From Halictus rubicundus (Eukaryota > Arthropoda > Insecta > Hymenoptera > Halictidae), in NCBI RefSeq assembly GCF_050948215.1, contig NC_135149.1:496001-560000 (forward strand): a DNA stretch of 64,000 nucleotides, in the 5' to 3' direction. Below the pieces are notes generated by a model. The model was not told the DNA's origin and did no database searches. It saw only the letters and a program-made list of their open reading frames with translations. The first letter of the stretch is position 1. Every line of letters begins with the position of its first letter. The position numbers were made by a program, and so were the translations under genes. This document shows, piece by piece, positions 10,665-20,830 of this stretch.

Positions 10665-11966
10665 AATAATATTTAGATGTTGCAGTTAGATAGAGCTAAC
10701 CGTTCAAAAGTACATGTAGGTATGTAACTTCTTAAAGATGATTGATCCTATTACAAGATTTCGTTCAAGTACAATCGCTTCGTTGGATCAATGACAAAAA
10801 TACAAAAATCTTACTTTGAGCTTATTTTGAGAAGTGAGCTCGAATCATATGAAAAATAATCAGGTAAAATCAGGCACATTATTTCGAGAACCATTTAACC
10901 AAGGGAAACTAACAAATGCAGTAGAAATGAGCTAAATTTTTACACATTTTACCTTATAACAATCATCCTGTATAGAGTATGAAAATTATTTGTTTAATCT
11001 TCAGTAATTGTAAAATATCCCTAGTAGCATTTATGGTTGACCAACGATGGCCAACAGTTAAGAGTTAGTTGGGATATGGTTAGTGGTTTTGTCTACAAAT
11101 CGCCAACATGGAAGCTACGACGAAAAATTATAATAATTTGCCAATGAATATCCAACGTTGGGTCTTTAATTAGTATAGTTGATTAATTAACAAGAAATTT
11201 ACGTATGATAATACTACATTGGCCCAGACACTGTTTGCTACAGACGTCGGAAACGTTACTACAACTAAAAACTTGTTAATTATTATATTCTAAATTGATT
11301 CTTTTGTTTTCTTCTTTACGGGTATACGTATACTCGCAATATGTTACTGTGGCGCAATGGTTGGCTCACTAAAGTTTTATTGTGTGCAGCCTTGGAATTT
11401 ATTTATTTCTTTCATTTTTCCATTTTCCAAGGGAAAGGCACGGGTAGTGCTCATGTAGTATAAGAAAACCCGTTTAGGTTTCTTCGGAATGTGCCTTCGT
11501 TTTTCAGATATTTTGATTTAAATTTGTTGACGTGTCTAGTAACCCAGTTCATAGTATATACCTGAGCTGTTCAGCGTCTGCCCGTACGGACAGCAATTTT
11601 CTTGCCCTGGGCATACACAGAACGGCGGGAATTGGCCGAACGAAGCCGCTCCCCTGCGGACAAATTGCGTGTATTTGTCACACGCATTGTCTACGTGGCC
11701 AGCAACGGCTGCGCTATGATTTACCTCCACTCTGCTACGTCACTTGCTCGTAGCATTACCCACGGGCATCGGCGGGCGCCCTCACCTGCTAATACACACG
11801 ATGAGCCGCTCTGGCATATGCACTCAAGACACCTCGTAATTTCAGCGGTAGCGTATCAGCTTACAACGCAGGCGCAGGCGGTACGGTTTCAAATCCGATG
11901 TAGGTATGCAGTTTTTTCTTCCTTTTTTCCAATTTTTACCGTGGAAATACATTGTTTATATATTAT
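10665..11966. other. No supported gene; short GTTGGCCAAC-type repeats
   Basis: AT-rich noncoding DNA. At 11037-11170 several GGCCAAC/GTTGG motifs occur, echoed at 12603-12660, suggesting scraps of one repeat. A 140-codon frame at 11602-12024 shows no domain and runs into a solo LTR, so it is not annotated as a gene. Confidence 0.5.
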
Positions 11967-12487
11967 TGTAGCGGTACGCGATTCGCATCGCAAGATGTTA
12001 GAGTTGACCGCCTGCAGATGTTAGGGTCTAAGGTAATAAAACCTACCCTGACTTTTGCAGGATGGCAGAAATTATTTTATTTCCGAATGACTTTACGGGT
12101 GTAGAAAATTTAACTACCCCATCATAAACGTTGCCAGCCGAGTACCGCTGGGGCTGTCCGACAGCGCGGCACGCGCGGTCCCGACAAGACCTTTTTTCCA
12201 AACATTTGGCGACCACCTTTGCCAGTGACCATAAACAACAGATGCGGGATTTCCTACCCCCGCGAAGCATAGCTCCGCCTTCCTATCTTCGGAAAGGTAA
12301 CGCCTTTCCGAAGATCAGGATATAAAGGGAGGAAATCCAGAAAATCTACTTCTTGTACCTCTTGCACTTCTCGCGCTTCGGGTCTACGTACTTTGTCTGT
12401 CGGTCTCATTGTACATTGAACACGCGATTAAATAAACAGACTATCCTGTTAAATAAACTGACTCTGTTTTGTGGTAACATAACCACA
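11967..12487 (+). mobile_element. Solo LTR (521 bp)
   Basis: Begins TGTAGCGGTACG and ends AACCACA, flanked by the 5-bp target duplication ATTAT (11962-11966 and 12488-12492). An LTR promoter layout is visible: TATAAAGGG near 12322, then AATAAA signals near 12431 and 12452 shortly before the 3' end. The first eight bases equal those of the minus-strand LTR at 9314-10204. No pol sequence adjoins. Confidence 0.85.
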
Positions 12488-12492
12488 ATTAT

Positions 12493-13089
12493 TTATGACG
12501 TACTGTAAAAACAACCATAAAAGAGAAGAATAATATGTTATCAGATCCAATTTGGCCGTTCGTATTGTAGTGACGTTCGCCCTACGATGACCCATAAAAA
12601 GGCGACGTTTCTAACGGTTGGCCAACCAATGCTGCAACGAAGGCCCAACAAAATGCCAACTATAAATGTTACTAGGGGTGTATCGAAAGTGAAGGGCACT
12701 ATTTTGACCGACGTCGCACAGTAAGACGAAACTATCTGACGGCGATCAAAAATCGATTTTCGTATCATTGTAGATTAGAAACAACAAACATAAGATTCGT
12801 TAAGATTTATTTTCAAGATTATAAAAAACGAGTTGTAGGAAAATTGTAAGAATTGCTTTCATCGCCGTCTTTAACAAAGTCAATTTTGCACTGCACTGGT
12901 TAGTACGGGATTGCGAAGAAATCGCGCACGTGCAGTACGTTATCCGTTATGCTTTCCTGTCAACCGTATCCTATTGCAACAAGCACTTGAAAAGAAAAAT
13001 CACATAGATATGTACGTCCGTATCTTTTTATGCAGATATCAATATCAGGTTATCCTATTTCATATAAATAAAAACCAGGCTGGGTGTCC
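12493..13089. other. No supported gene
   Basis: Noncoding sequence with a short GGTTGGCCAACC-like motif near 12620. The stretch just before 13090 carries GGGTGTCCCACGC, reminiscent of mariner-family ends. Confidence 0.4.
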
Positions 13090-13760
13090 CACGCAACTCG
13101 TTCACCCTGAATAACTTCGAAACTATGCATTATACGAAAATGTTTTGTATAGGAAAGTTGTATGGTTTGGAAGGATACATTATGTAATGTATATATTTTT
13201 TTATAAGTGGACGTGTTTCGGAAATTTCAAGGTCACCTTTACTTTTTTAATGGAATGACCTATTTTTTGTATCGTCAGTCAATAGAGTATCAAATTCTGA
13301 GTAAAAATGTATTGACCTACATATGTCCTAAACCTAATAGTTATTAACGAGATATTATCGAAATAATTTTCAACGCATACCTACTACTTGGAACCAAAGT
13401 TGGGCAAAATTTTATTCGGATAACAGATATAGACACTATCGAATAAATATCCAATCAAATAAAACTTTATCGAATAATAATTATTTTAGATAAATATTTA
13501 TTCGGTACAATTCCAATAATGCCCAACTCTGCTTGGAAGCTAGTATGCTAGGATGCTCGAACTGATGTCCCTCAACAGAATATGATGAGTACATATGGAA
13601 AATTATATCAATAATATCTCGTTAACTATTAGATGTAGGACATATGAAGGTCAATACATTTTTACACAGAAAAGTACATCTTCCCATTTAAAAAAATTAT
13701 GGTGAACTTGAAATCTCCGAATGAAACCACGGAGTCAGTAGGCGTTGCACAATTTTTCGA
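13090..13760. mobile_element. Mariner-type inverted-repeat remnant with nested hairpin
   Basis: Left arm (about 13215-13375) and right arm (about 13600-13730) are inverted copies: TTTCAAGGTCACC pairs with GGTGAACTTGAAA, and AACGAGATATTAT with ATATCTCGTTAAC. The element carries the CATTTAAAAAAAT...GTGACCTTGAAA block that recurs at 16685, 22145 and 30165. A smaller hairpin, GTTGGGCA (13404) to TGCCCAAC (13517), is nested in the centre. It has no transposase and resembles a non-autonomous mariner derivative. Confidence 0.65.
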
Positions 13761-13840
13761 TCATACCCCGAACTGGTAATTCGTCCCCTGTTTATCTCTA
13801 CCGAAGAAGTTGTCTTTTCCCAAGCCTTGGTAGGAAATGT

Positions 13841-14540
13841 ACCCCCCCTCGAGGGGGGGGGGGCACGGAGGTCTCCCCCACGCCAACTGGTGCCCTCGGG
13901 AGTGAGGGGCGGATTGGGGTCGGCGCGGGGAGACTCCCCGCGCCCTGATGCGCCCCTGCCAATGGGGGCGGTGGATTTGGGGGCCCGGGGTGCGAGCTGA
14001 CCCGGGCCCCAGTGATAGGACGACACCCCCCGGGTTAGTTTCCCGGTATGGGGGGTGTCGGTCCGTCCCTCCCCAACAGGGGTGGGGGATCCGTGGGGGG
14101 TGGGGTAGGAAGGGTCGGTGCGTGCCGGATCGCGCCTCCGACGGCCCTACCTTCCGGTGGCGGCGTCTTCTTGCCTCGGCCGGGGCTGGTTCCTCCGGGA
14201 CACCGGCTCCGAGCGGGGCACGAAGACTCCGGGAGTTGTGGGTGGACCGAGCTTGGTGCTCGGGAAGCCCAATCCGAAGGCTCCAGGGTAGGGACACCGG
14301 GCGGGTCCCTCCGCCCGGGGTCTTATAGTGTAGGCAATGGGGGGGGGGCTAACCTCCTCCCCGGGGTATGATGATAGCTGGGAGGTGTCCTGTTGAGTAC
14401 TCGCGTGATCCAGGCATCTCCCCTTTAGCTTAGGTGGGCGTGGGTTTTTTTAGTGTGTAGCCTTTTGGGGATTTTTCCCCCGGGGTAGTCCCACATAACC
14501 CCGGCTCTCCCCAGGGAGCCGGTGTATGCGAAAAGCATTT
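13841..14540 (+). other. GC-rich island, possibly an R1-like LINE 3' region
   Basis: This 700-bp block is far richer in G+C than its surroundings, with G- and C-runs (13851-13862 and 14339-14348). Long frames exist on both strands but their composition (Pro, Gly, Arg) follows base content and no domain is visible. Phrases such as GTCTTATAGTGTAGGCAATGG and the repeated CCCCGGGG hairpins resemble 3' untranslated regions of R1-type LINEs as I know them; this is a weak recollection. It could also be foreign or satellite DNA. Confidence 0.35.
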
Positions 14541-14797
14541 TCCCCACGAAAAAAAGCCTTGGTACGAAATTGCAGGAGAACGAAGACCGGAACACTACGA
14601 ACCTTTATTAGGGTAAGAACATTTCACCCATTTGTACGGACTTAAACTTTGTAACCTTTTGCCTACAACTTGGCAGTGAACTCTGTACGTTCTCAGTAGT
14701 TTATTAAATTTATTGTTACGCACTTTTTAGAACGTTTTCACACAAACCAATAGCCATTAGTTAACGTTCGAATACAACGAATATATATGTATATATA
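14541..14797. other. No supported gene
   Basis: Noncoding DNA ending in an (AT)n run at about 14780-14797, which is the left breakpoint of the inverted mariner segment. Confidence 0.45.
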
Positions 14798-15027
14798 TGG
14801 CTGGCCATGGAATTGGTCCTCGTCGCTCAATCCAGCGTCTAACAAGGAGAGGCCACGTCCTTCGGGTCACCGATTCGGTTGAAACTTTGCACACTTATAG
14901 ATCTCGTTCTCCTCTTTACGAATATATACCATTATAGGGGCAGATACCCAATACTTTTCGAGATATTGACGATTGAAGTTTCATTATTTCCCATGTAATG
15001 CTGTATTTTTTCTAGACTACAACAAGA

Positions 15028-15094
15028 GTCGGTGTGGCGCAACGGTAGCGTGCCAAGTTTTCAGCCGGACGACCAAGGTTCAAATCCTGCCGAC
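15028..15094 (+). other. tRNA-like block in left arm (Pol III A and B boxes)
   Basis: GTCGGTG at 15028 can pair over seven positions (two G-T) with TGCCGAC at 15088-15094, like an acceptor stem. An A-box match TGGCGCAACGG lies at 15035-15045 and a perfect B box GGTTCAAATCC at 15077-15087. At 67 nt it is too short for a tRNA and no anticodon stem can be drawn, so it is tRNA-derived rather than a tRNA gene. Confidence 0.65.
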
Positions 15095-15285
15095 TAACGC
15101 ATTTTTTTTTTAATTTCATTATGTTTTATCATTGCATATTTACATTATTAATTTCAAACGATTAAATTTCACGCATAAAATTGCATTTTGAATTATAAAT
15201 AACATGTATTTATTTACTAACAACAGGATTATTTACTATCGTTATATATTAAATAATAGTTAATAGTAATTAAATAGTAATAGTA

Positions 15286-15730
15286 ATGTACGACACATTA
15301 TTTCTAACCGAAGAAGGAAACACCACATGTACTCTTCGAGTTATTCCACCAAAATGTACACCACTAGTACAACCTTGCGACGTGTACTTTTATAGACAGG
15401 TAAAAAATTTATTAAAAAAATTCAAAACTGCACATATTTAATTGAACAAAATCGAGAAATTGCAAGCAGAGAAGATGCAATTCAAATACATTCTCTCATT
15501 CATAAGCAATTGTCTGCAGTAATTTTTAAACCAATGTTACAATACGCATGGTTCGCCGCTGGACTATCGAACGATAGGGAACTTTTTGAAAATGTAAACC
15601 AGCTGTGCTTCCCAATGGAACTATTAAAAAACAAATGTTCATGTGACCAAAGTGTATTTATACGATGTGCAAGGTGTTTCGCTTCATTGTGTTTTGTTTG
15701 CTTCTACGACAAATACCACTGCTGTACATA
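15286..15730 (+). pseudogene. DDE transposase C-terminal fragment
   Basis: 15286 onward reads MYDTLFLTEEGN, then VIPPKCTPLVQPCDVYFYRQVK. The PPxxTPLxQPxD pattern is the region of the third catalytic Asp in IS630/pogo-like (DDE_1) transposases. After a one-base frame change in an A-run near 15412-15420, the protein continues from KIQNCTYLIEQNREIASRE to a stop at 15729. It ends in a Cys-rich tail (KCSCDQ, CARCFASLCFVCF, YDKYH) that may bind zinc. The catalytic N-terminal two thirds are missing, so the element is an internal deletion derivative of a larger parent. Neighbouring arms suggest that parent had the same ends. Confidence 0.6.
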
Positions 15731-15916
15731 ACAACAACTGTAAGTATTCTACAATAAATATTCTACTTCTGTTAGTAAATAAATACATGTTATTTGTAAT
15801 TCGTTAGTAAATAAATACATGTTATTTGTAATAATTGTATTTATGCGTGAAATTTAATCGTTTGAAATTAATAATATAAATATGCAACGATAATGAAATG
15901 AAAAAAAAATGCGTTA

Positions 15917-15983
15917 GTTGGCAGGATTTGAACCCTGGTCGTCCGTCTGAAAACTTGGCACGCTACCGTCGCGCCACACCGAC
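15917..15983 (-). other. tRNA-like block in right arm
   Basis: This is the inverted counterpart of 15028-15094. On the minus strand the A box is TGGCGCGACGG (15966-15976) and the B box GGTTCAAATCC (15924-15934). The CAGGG just before the B box gives a better T-stem (CAGGG/CCTG) than in the left arm. Confidence 0.65.
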
Positions 15984-16269
15984 TCTTGTTGTAGGCTAAA
16001 AAAAATACGGCATTACATGGGAAATAATGAAACTTCAATAGTCAATATCTCGAAAAGTATTGGGTATCTGCCCCTATAATGGTATATATTCGTAAAGAGG
16101 AGAACGAGATCTATAAGTGTGCAAAGTTTCAACCGAATCGGTGACCCGAAGGACGTGGCCTCTCCTTGTAAGATATTTCATATTTAGCACCGTTCTAGTA
16201 ATTTTAGAATAATGCGCTGGACAATCATCATGTTGAAACCACATGCGCTCCCGATCGAATAACGTAATT

Positions 16270-16498
16270 TCTAGCCCGTTCTCCGGGTCTGACATCATTG
16301 GACTTTTATCTATGGGGCAAGATAAAATGTATTGTGTACAAAGATAAACCCACAACGCCAGAGGATATGCGGCAAAGGATTACTGCAGCATGTGCTTCAA
16401 TTACGTCTCAGAAAATCGACAATGCGTACAGATCATTTATTAAAAGATTGCAACATTGCATAAATGAGGATGGTCAATATTTCGAACATTTATTATGA
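16270..16498 (+). pseudogene. Mariner transposase C-terminal piece
   Basis: The plus-strand frame reads ARSPGLTSLDFYLWGKIK, containing the third catalytic Asp of mariner (SPxLTxLD), then DKPTTPEDMRQRITAAC and a final EHLL-stop at 16496. This is the usual mariner C-terminus. The portion that should precede it lies in reverse on 14798-16290, so the gene is broken by an inversion whose right breakpoint is at about 16268. Mariner 3' untranslated sequence follows. Confidence 0.8.
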
Positions 16499-16865
16499 TA
16501 TGTAAAGGTCAACCCGACGTAAATAACGCGCAATCTTTGCTGAAACACGTAAGTTTTAAACTTCCACATTTCATCCGCTTCAACATGATTATTCTTGCTC
16601 AAGGTCATTTCAAGGTCAAAAAGGTGGTATCCACTAAATTCAGTTTTTTATTGTCTATCATGCTATCGTAAAAGAATATGCTATTCCATTTAAAAAAACA
16701 TCGGTGACCTTGAAATTTCATTAAAAAACACGACATAAAAAATTTTTTTCTTCACCATTATAATTGCCCCCTGCAATAGTGTCACTTTGACCTCTGAAGT
16801 TTTCTGATAGGACTGTAAATACGAAAGATATTTTGTTGTTCCCATTTATGTGGGACACCCTGTAT
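16499..16865 (+). mobile_element. Mariner 3' untranslated and terminal region
   Basis: Continues from the transposase stop to GGGACACCCTGTA at about 16853-16865, a typical mariner end, next to a (TA)n run. It includes the shared block ATTCCATTTAAAAAAAC with GGTGACCTTGAAA at 16683-16713. Confidence 0.65.
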
Positions 16866-16920
16866 ATATATATATAGTATGTACAATTAACCCTCGGATG
16901 GCGCACCATTCTTACAACTA

Positions 16921-17495
16921 CCCAGTAAGCAACTTCCTCTGAATATGCTACCAAAATTTGTCCACAAATTCCAATTAATCTGTTTCCGCATTATGCTCGA
17001 TATTTGAGTGCAAAGTTTGCAGGCAGAATTCCATGCCAAATTGAGAGCAAATCGAGGTCAAACCTTGGCATCGTTATAGAGGGCAGGTCGGTCGCACTAA
17101 GAACGAACCCAACCTTATTCTAAGAGTAAATATTGAACAGAATCGGAGTAAACCTTGCTGTAGGAGGGAAAACGGAATTCAATTATTGAAAATACATGAA
17201 ACATAAAATTATATAATTTAGAAGTATAAATAAAATTCCCTTTTTCCCTCCTACAGCAAGGTTTCCTTCGATTTTGCCCGATATGTACTCGTAGAGTAAG
17301 ATCTTAGTGTCCCGCCCTCTATAACGAAGCCAAGGTTTGGCCTTCATTTGGCATGGATCATTAGGCTTGGTGTTTGTCGACAAGTTTGGTGTCAAATTCT
17401 GCTCCAAGCAGGGTTTGGTACCAAATTGACCGCCGTTTGCTCCCAAAGTATGATTATTGCACAAAATTTGCTCGAAATAGATTTGGCTAACTGGA
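16921..17495. mobile_element. CCCAGT-ended MITE
   Basis: The left end is CCCAGTAAGCAA (16921) and the right end TTTGGCTAACTGG (17482-17494), with TA flanking both sides if the last base of the right end is mutated. The inner arms (about 17025-17185 and 17225-17357) form a strong hairpin around ACCTTGCTGTAGGAGGGAAA. The subterminal block ATAGAGGGCAGGTCGGTCGC and the ends match the 3.0-kb element at 60497-63495. It has no coding capacity, so it is a plausible non-autonomous partner. Confidence 0.75.
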
Positions 17496-19094
17496 TATGT
17501 ATACAGCACCAGTTCAAGAAATTATTTTCGGTTATAACTCCTTCATTACTACATTAGGGTGGCTTTTATTTTTGACTTTTGAATTGTCTATATGCCACCC
17601 AACCCCCGATTGTTCCAAAAAATGAAAAAAATCTATGTAAAGTTTGAGCACCCACGGATAACGGGAAAACGTGCCCCCGGGCCCGTAAACATTAAAATAA
17701 TTAACACTAAACATACCACGGCCGGTCAAATTGTCCTTTTCAAACTTCTGCGTACAATTTCGTACATACAACATAATCACATCGCTATTTATCTTTACGA
17801 ATTTTCTTAAAGTATGTATACAATGTATTTTTCAGGTTTTATTTCTCGTTTTATTTTTTTTTTCCAAGAAATATTTGTAGCCCGTCCTACGTACCGCATC
17901 CGGTCAATTTGACCGCATGAGATAATATGGTATTTATTTACTCTTCTAAACCTAAACAATCAGTATAAAAGAAGGCTATTCTCAATGTGGCATGGCCAAC
18001 TCAAAATAAATGAGCCGCCTTTTTTAATGAGACGCTATCAAGTTACGCGCATACCTGGTTGATAATACTCCTATTATTTCGTAAATTACTTTCTTGTATT
18101 AAGTAAGTATATTAGTAGTTATTAAGAAAGTATTACTTTCTTTCGTAAACCAAACGGTTTTCGAAAAAAATTGAAAAAATGTCAGACCAAAGTAAAAAAA
18201 TTTTTTTGATATTTGAAAACTGAAGTGTATTGTACTTTCATTATCTTTTATCAATAAACATTAACGAAAAATGTGATATTTTTTAACTTGCAGATCTTAC
18301 TTTTTTTAATTGCATATTATTTTGCAGGAAATTGCATATATTTCTTTTATTATAAGACAAAAAATCTTCAGGTTCCACTTTATCAAAGGTAAAGGTCTTA
18401 TAACCTCCTTAACAGTTGAATCCCTTCATTGTACGCAAAAATGTATTGATGTATGATATAATAATAAAAAAATTGTTAGTTATCGAGATATTTTAAGGAA
18501 ACATCTTTCTTGAATTGTTTTTTGTTGTTCCTAATGTAACAACTGCCCATTTAATTTAATTGCGAGGAATCTAGTAATTAAATGACGATCTTGATACACT
18601 CATTGTCAGTGTAGATAGATCCGGGTAAACTGGTAAACCTGAAACATTAATTTTGTTTCTAAAATTTATTGCTTTGCACGCAATAAAATATTGTAATGAA
18701 CTTTTTAATAAAATATTGGATGAAGCAATATTTATTGGCAATATGTTTATTGTCAAAACCGGTGTTTCAGTGTTTATAAAAGTTTCCAATTTTCGAAGCA
18801 TTTAAAAACACATCATACCGATCAAAGAAAACTCGCGGCTATTATCAAGTGATAATGCTTTACGCTCTTTACAAAAATGTAATGATAACGTGGTATCATT
18901 TATCGTGTAGCGATGTCTTCGAACTGATATATTTTAAGTCAGACTTTATATTTAGAATTTTTGGATACGGGGAAAGAATATTTTATAATATAGACGTAAG
19001 ATATTTCAATAAAATCTACACCACAAGAACTCGGCATACTCGGCAAGAATATACAGAGTCTACTCGACATATGTCCAAAACACGGGTGTGGGCG
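17496..19094. other. No supported gene
   Basis: AT-rich noncoding DNA. A CCGGTCAAATT motif occurs near 17722 and again as CCGGTCAATTTGACC near 17903. Short frames on either strand (for example 18571-18801 minus) show no domain. Confidence 0.5.
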
Positions 19095-19705
19095 TAACTG
19101 TACGATTACTGACCGAAGAGGATGAAAATGAGCCGATTTATATGCCCTGAAAATGAATAGGGTGCTCTGTTTATAATTTGATGTCACGTAGGGTCATACT
19201 CTTGTTCTTGTCGCTTCTAATAGAAAACGGGCCTCAGTTAGATCTTTGTTAACAGTTTGATCGTCACACTAGAAACACTAAAAATTCCATAAAATCAAAG
19301 TAAGTTATGTACTGAAATAAAAATTGAAAAAAATTAAATGTATGATACCGAGTAGTCCTCCAACGTTCTTGCATGTTACAGATCCTAATCAATTTTGGTA
19401 CAATGATATATCAACGTAAAAATTCATTTTAAAACCTGCACAAATAATTCCGTCACCCACATACGGGTGATGTGGCATTCAACGTGTTAAAAAGGGTTAA
19501 TGAGAGGTTATTTAGGCTATTTCTTATCAGAAACTATCTTGACAGATTCCAGAAGGGAGTGTTCTTAAGATTTTCATATTAAGAAATCTTACGGTATCTC
19601 TTCTATAAACAAAACGGGACGCTTGGGACGCTTTTCGATCTTAGGAAAAGAGATTAGAAAATTCTAATCGAAATGAACGCGGAGAGAGCTTCTCCAGACG
19701 TAACA
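19095..19705 (+). mobile_element. LTR fragment of the TGTTACG family
   Basis: Matches the 3' half of the solo LTR at 48356-49661 block by block: CCGAAGAGGATGAAAATG, TTTATATGCCCTGAAAATGA (TATA region), ACTATCTTGACA, GGGACGCTTTTCG, TCTAATCGAAATGAACG, and the terminal ACGTAACA at 19698-19705. The 5' half is missing. Confidence 0.75.
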
Positions 19706-19925
19706 TTCTAATAAAAATGAAACCAAATATAATATAATTCCGGTGATACTTACATGTGTAATAAACGATAAAAGTTATTTCCCATTACAATTATATTAAC
19801 GAAAAATTAGTGTAAATATAATCCGAATGGTTTCATGTTTGGTATCATTTTAACCAGAAAAATTCCATAAATATATTGGTGACAGTCTCATAAAAAAATA
19901 ATGTTTTGAATTCATCTCGATGTCC
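19706..19925. repeat. MITE family copy (AGAAAAATNCCA type)
   Basis: Contains CAGAAAAATTCCATAAATATATTGGTGA and CTCATAAAAAAATA in the order seen at 26485-26550, with the mid-region AATTATATTAACGAAAAATTAGTG. The written motif is split by family variation. Related pieces lie at 26290, 43090, 44180, 44430 and 48095. Confidence 0.65.
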
Positions 19926-20468
19926 TCTACAATATGGTAAAAAAAAAAATAAAAAAAATATGTGCTCCTATTTGTAAAATCCACGGTGACCCCGGTTTCA
20001 CCATGAAAACAAACTGTTTTCTTACATTTTTTACTGATATCTATTGTACACTCCATACTTTTTAACTTTTCTTCTAAACTTTTCTTTTTTGTCAGATGGC
20101 TGCAAGTGGGTGAAAAATTGTGCGTCGTGTTGGAGGTAACACCGTGTATAAAGAAAGATTTTAAATTGTGTCACGATATGCATAATTTATATCGGTTACG
20201 AGAATCCAATACAAATTAATGAATTTGAAATGATTGAATTTGTTCTGTAGGAACACCGACACTCCTACACCCCGACCTCGAAAAACGTAACAGAAACTCA
20301 TTAAGTTAGGTTGATAGTTTTGATCATTTTTCGATTTAAATTTAAATGAATTTTAGAATGAGTTCGTATTAGATTTGCCTAACTGAATTGGATCGTCATC
20401 TGTTAATCGGTTTGTTGAGATCGTCTGTTTTTGTAATAATATTTTTGAATGCTCTGCGATTTTTATAA

Positions 20469-20830
20469 TGGATACAGTTGCTGAACAAAGAGTTTGCTTA
20501 AAATTTTGTGTTGCAACCGAAATTTTGTGATCTGAATCGCTGAAAATGTTGGAGAAGACGTACGGTGAATCGTGCACGTCAAAAACACAGGCATATGAAT
20601 GGTATAAAACATTCGAAGATGGTCGAGAAGTGGTAGTTGATTTGCCGCGAAAATCAAGGTCATGCTGACAGTTTTCTTCGACTACCATGGTGTGGTACAC
20701 TCCGAATTCCTTCCAAATGGACAATCGGTGAATAAGGAATATTATTTAGACGTCATGAAGCGTTTGCGCGAGAATATCGGAGATATAAATGTGAGAGAAA
20801 ATCGGAGAGATATAAATCGGAGAGGAGGTA
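20469..20830 (+). pseudogene. Mariner (SETMAR-like) transposase with internal deletion
   Basis: The frame from ATG 20469 reads MDTVAEQRVCLKFCVATEIL, and after one stop SLKMLEKTYGESC and KTQAYEWYKTFEDGREVV, the paired helix-turn-helix of insect mariners that recognises the terminal repeats. It then jumps at about 20660 to MLTVFFDYHGVVHSEFLP and NKEYYLDVMKRLREN, which is the catalytic domain around the first Asp (FFD). The linker and start of the catalytic core between them, and everything after, are missing. The transposase is therefore dead. The ends were not resolved; ACACCGTGTA near 20141 may be a decayed terminus. Confidence 0.75.

Larger units (their letters stand above)
14843..16168. mobile_element. 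1.33-kb DNA element with about 335-bp terminal inverted repeats
   Basis: The left arm (14843 to about 15185) begins CAAGGAGAGGCCACG. The right arm (about 15838 to 16168) is its inverted copy, ending CGTGGCCTCTCCTTG. Arms differ by a few substitutions and small indels. Flanks carry a 3-bp TAA duplication (or a TA duplication plus one base). Each arm contains a tRNA-like block with Pol III A and B boxes. The core holds the C-terminal part of a DDE transposase (15286-15730). It inserted into the mariner gene. The superfamily is not assigned: a TAA site could fit a Harbinger-type element, but the catalytic motif looks IS630/pogo-like. Confidence 0.85.
14798..16290 (-). pseudogene. Mariner transposase middle part (inverted), split by a TIR element
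   Basis: On the minus strand, 16290 to 16172 encodes RERMWFQHDDCPAHYSKI, the mariner segment with the second catalytic Asp. The reading resumes, in frame, at 14839 to 14798 with RRWIERRGPIPWPA, the segment just before the third catalytic Asp. Between them lies a 1326-bp element with a TAA duplication (14840-14842, 16169-16171); taking one TAA copy away leaves the codon phase intact. The next part of the protein, ARSPGLTSLD onward, is on the plus strand from 16270. So this whole block, insert included, is inverted relative to the C-terminal exon-like piece. Confidence 0.8.

Noticed and set aside
11840..11905. tRNA or SINE at GGTTTCAAATCC
   Set aside because: The B-box-like string has an extra base and no matching A box or stems could be placed.
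13761..14297. 178-codon minus-strand gene in the GC-rich island
   Set aside because: Frames are open on both strands, as expected from high GC; composition is Pro/Arg/Gly-biased and no motif is visible.
15028..15094. Functional tRNA gene
   Set aside because: A and B boxes and an acceptor-like stem are present, but the block is only 67 nt, no anticodon stem can be drawn, and the T-stem is broken. It lies in a transposon arm.
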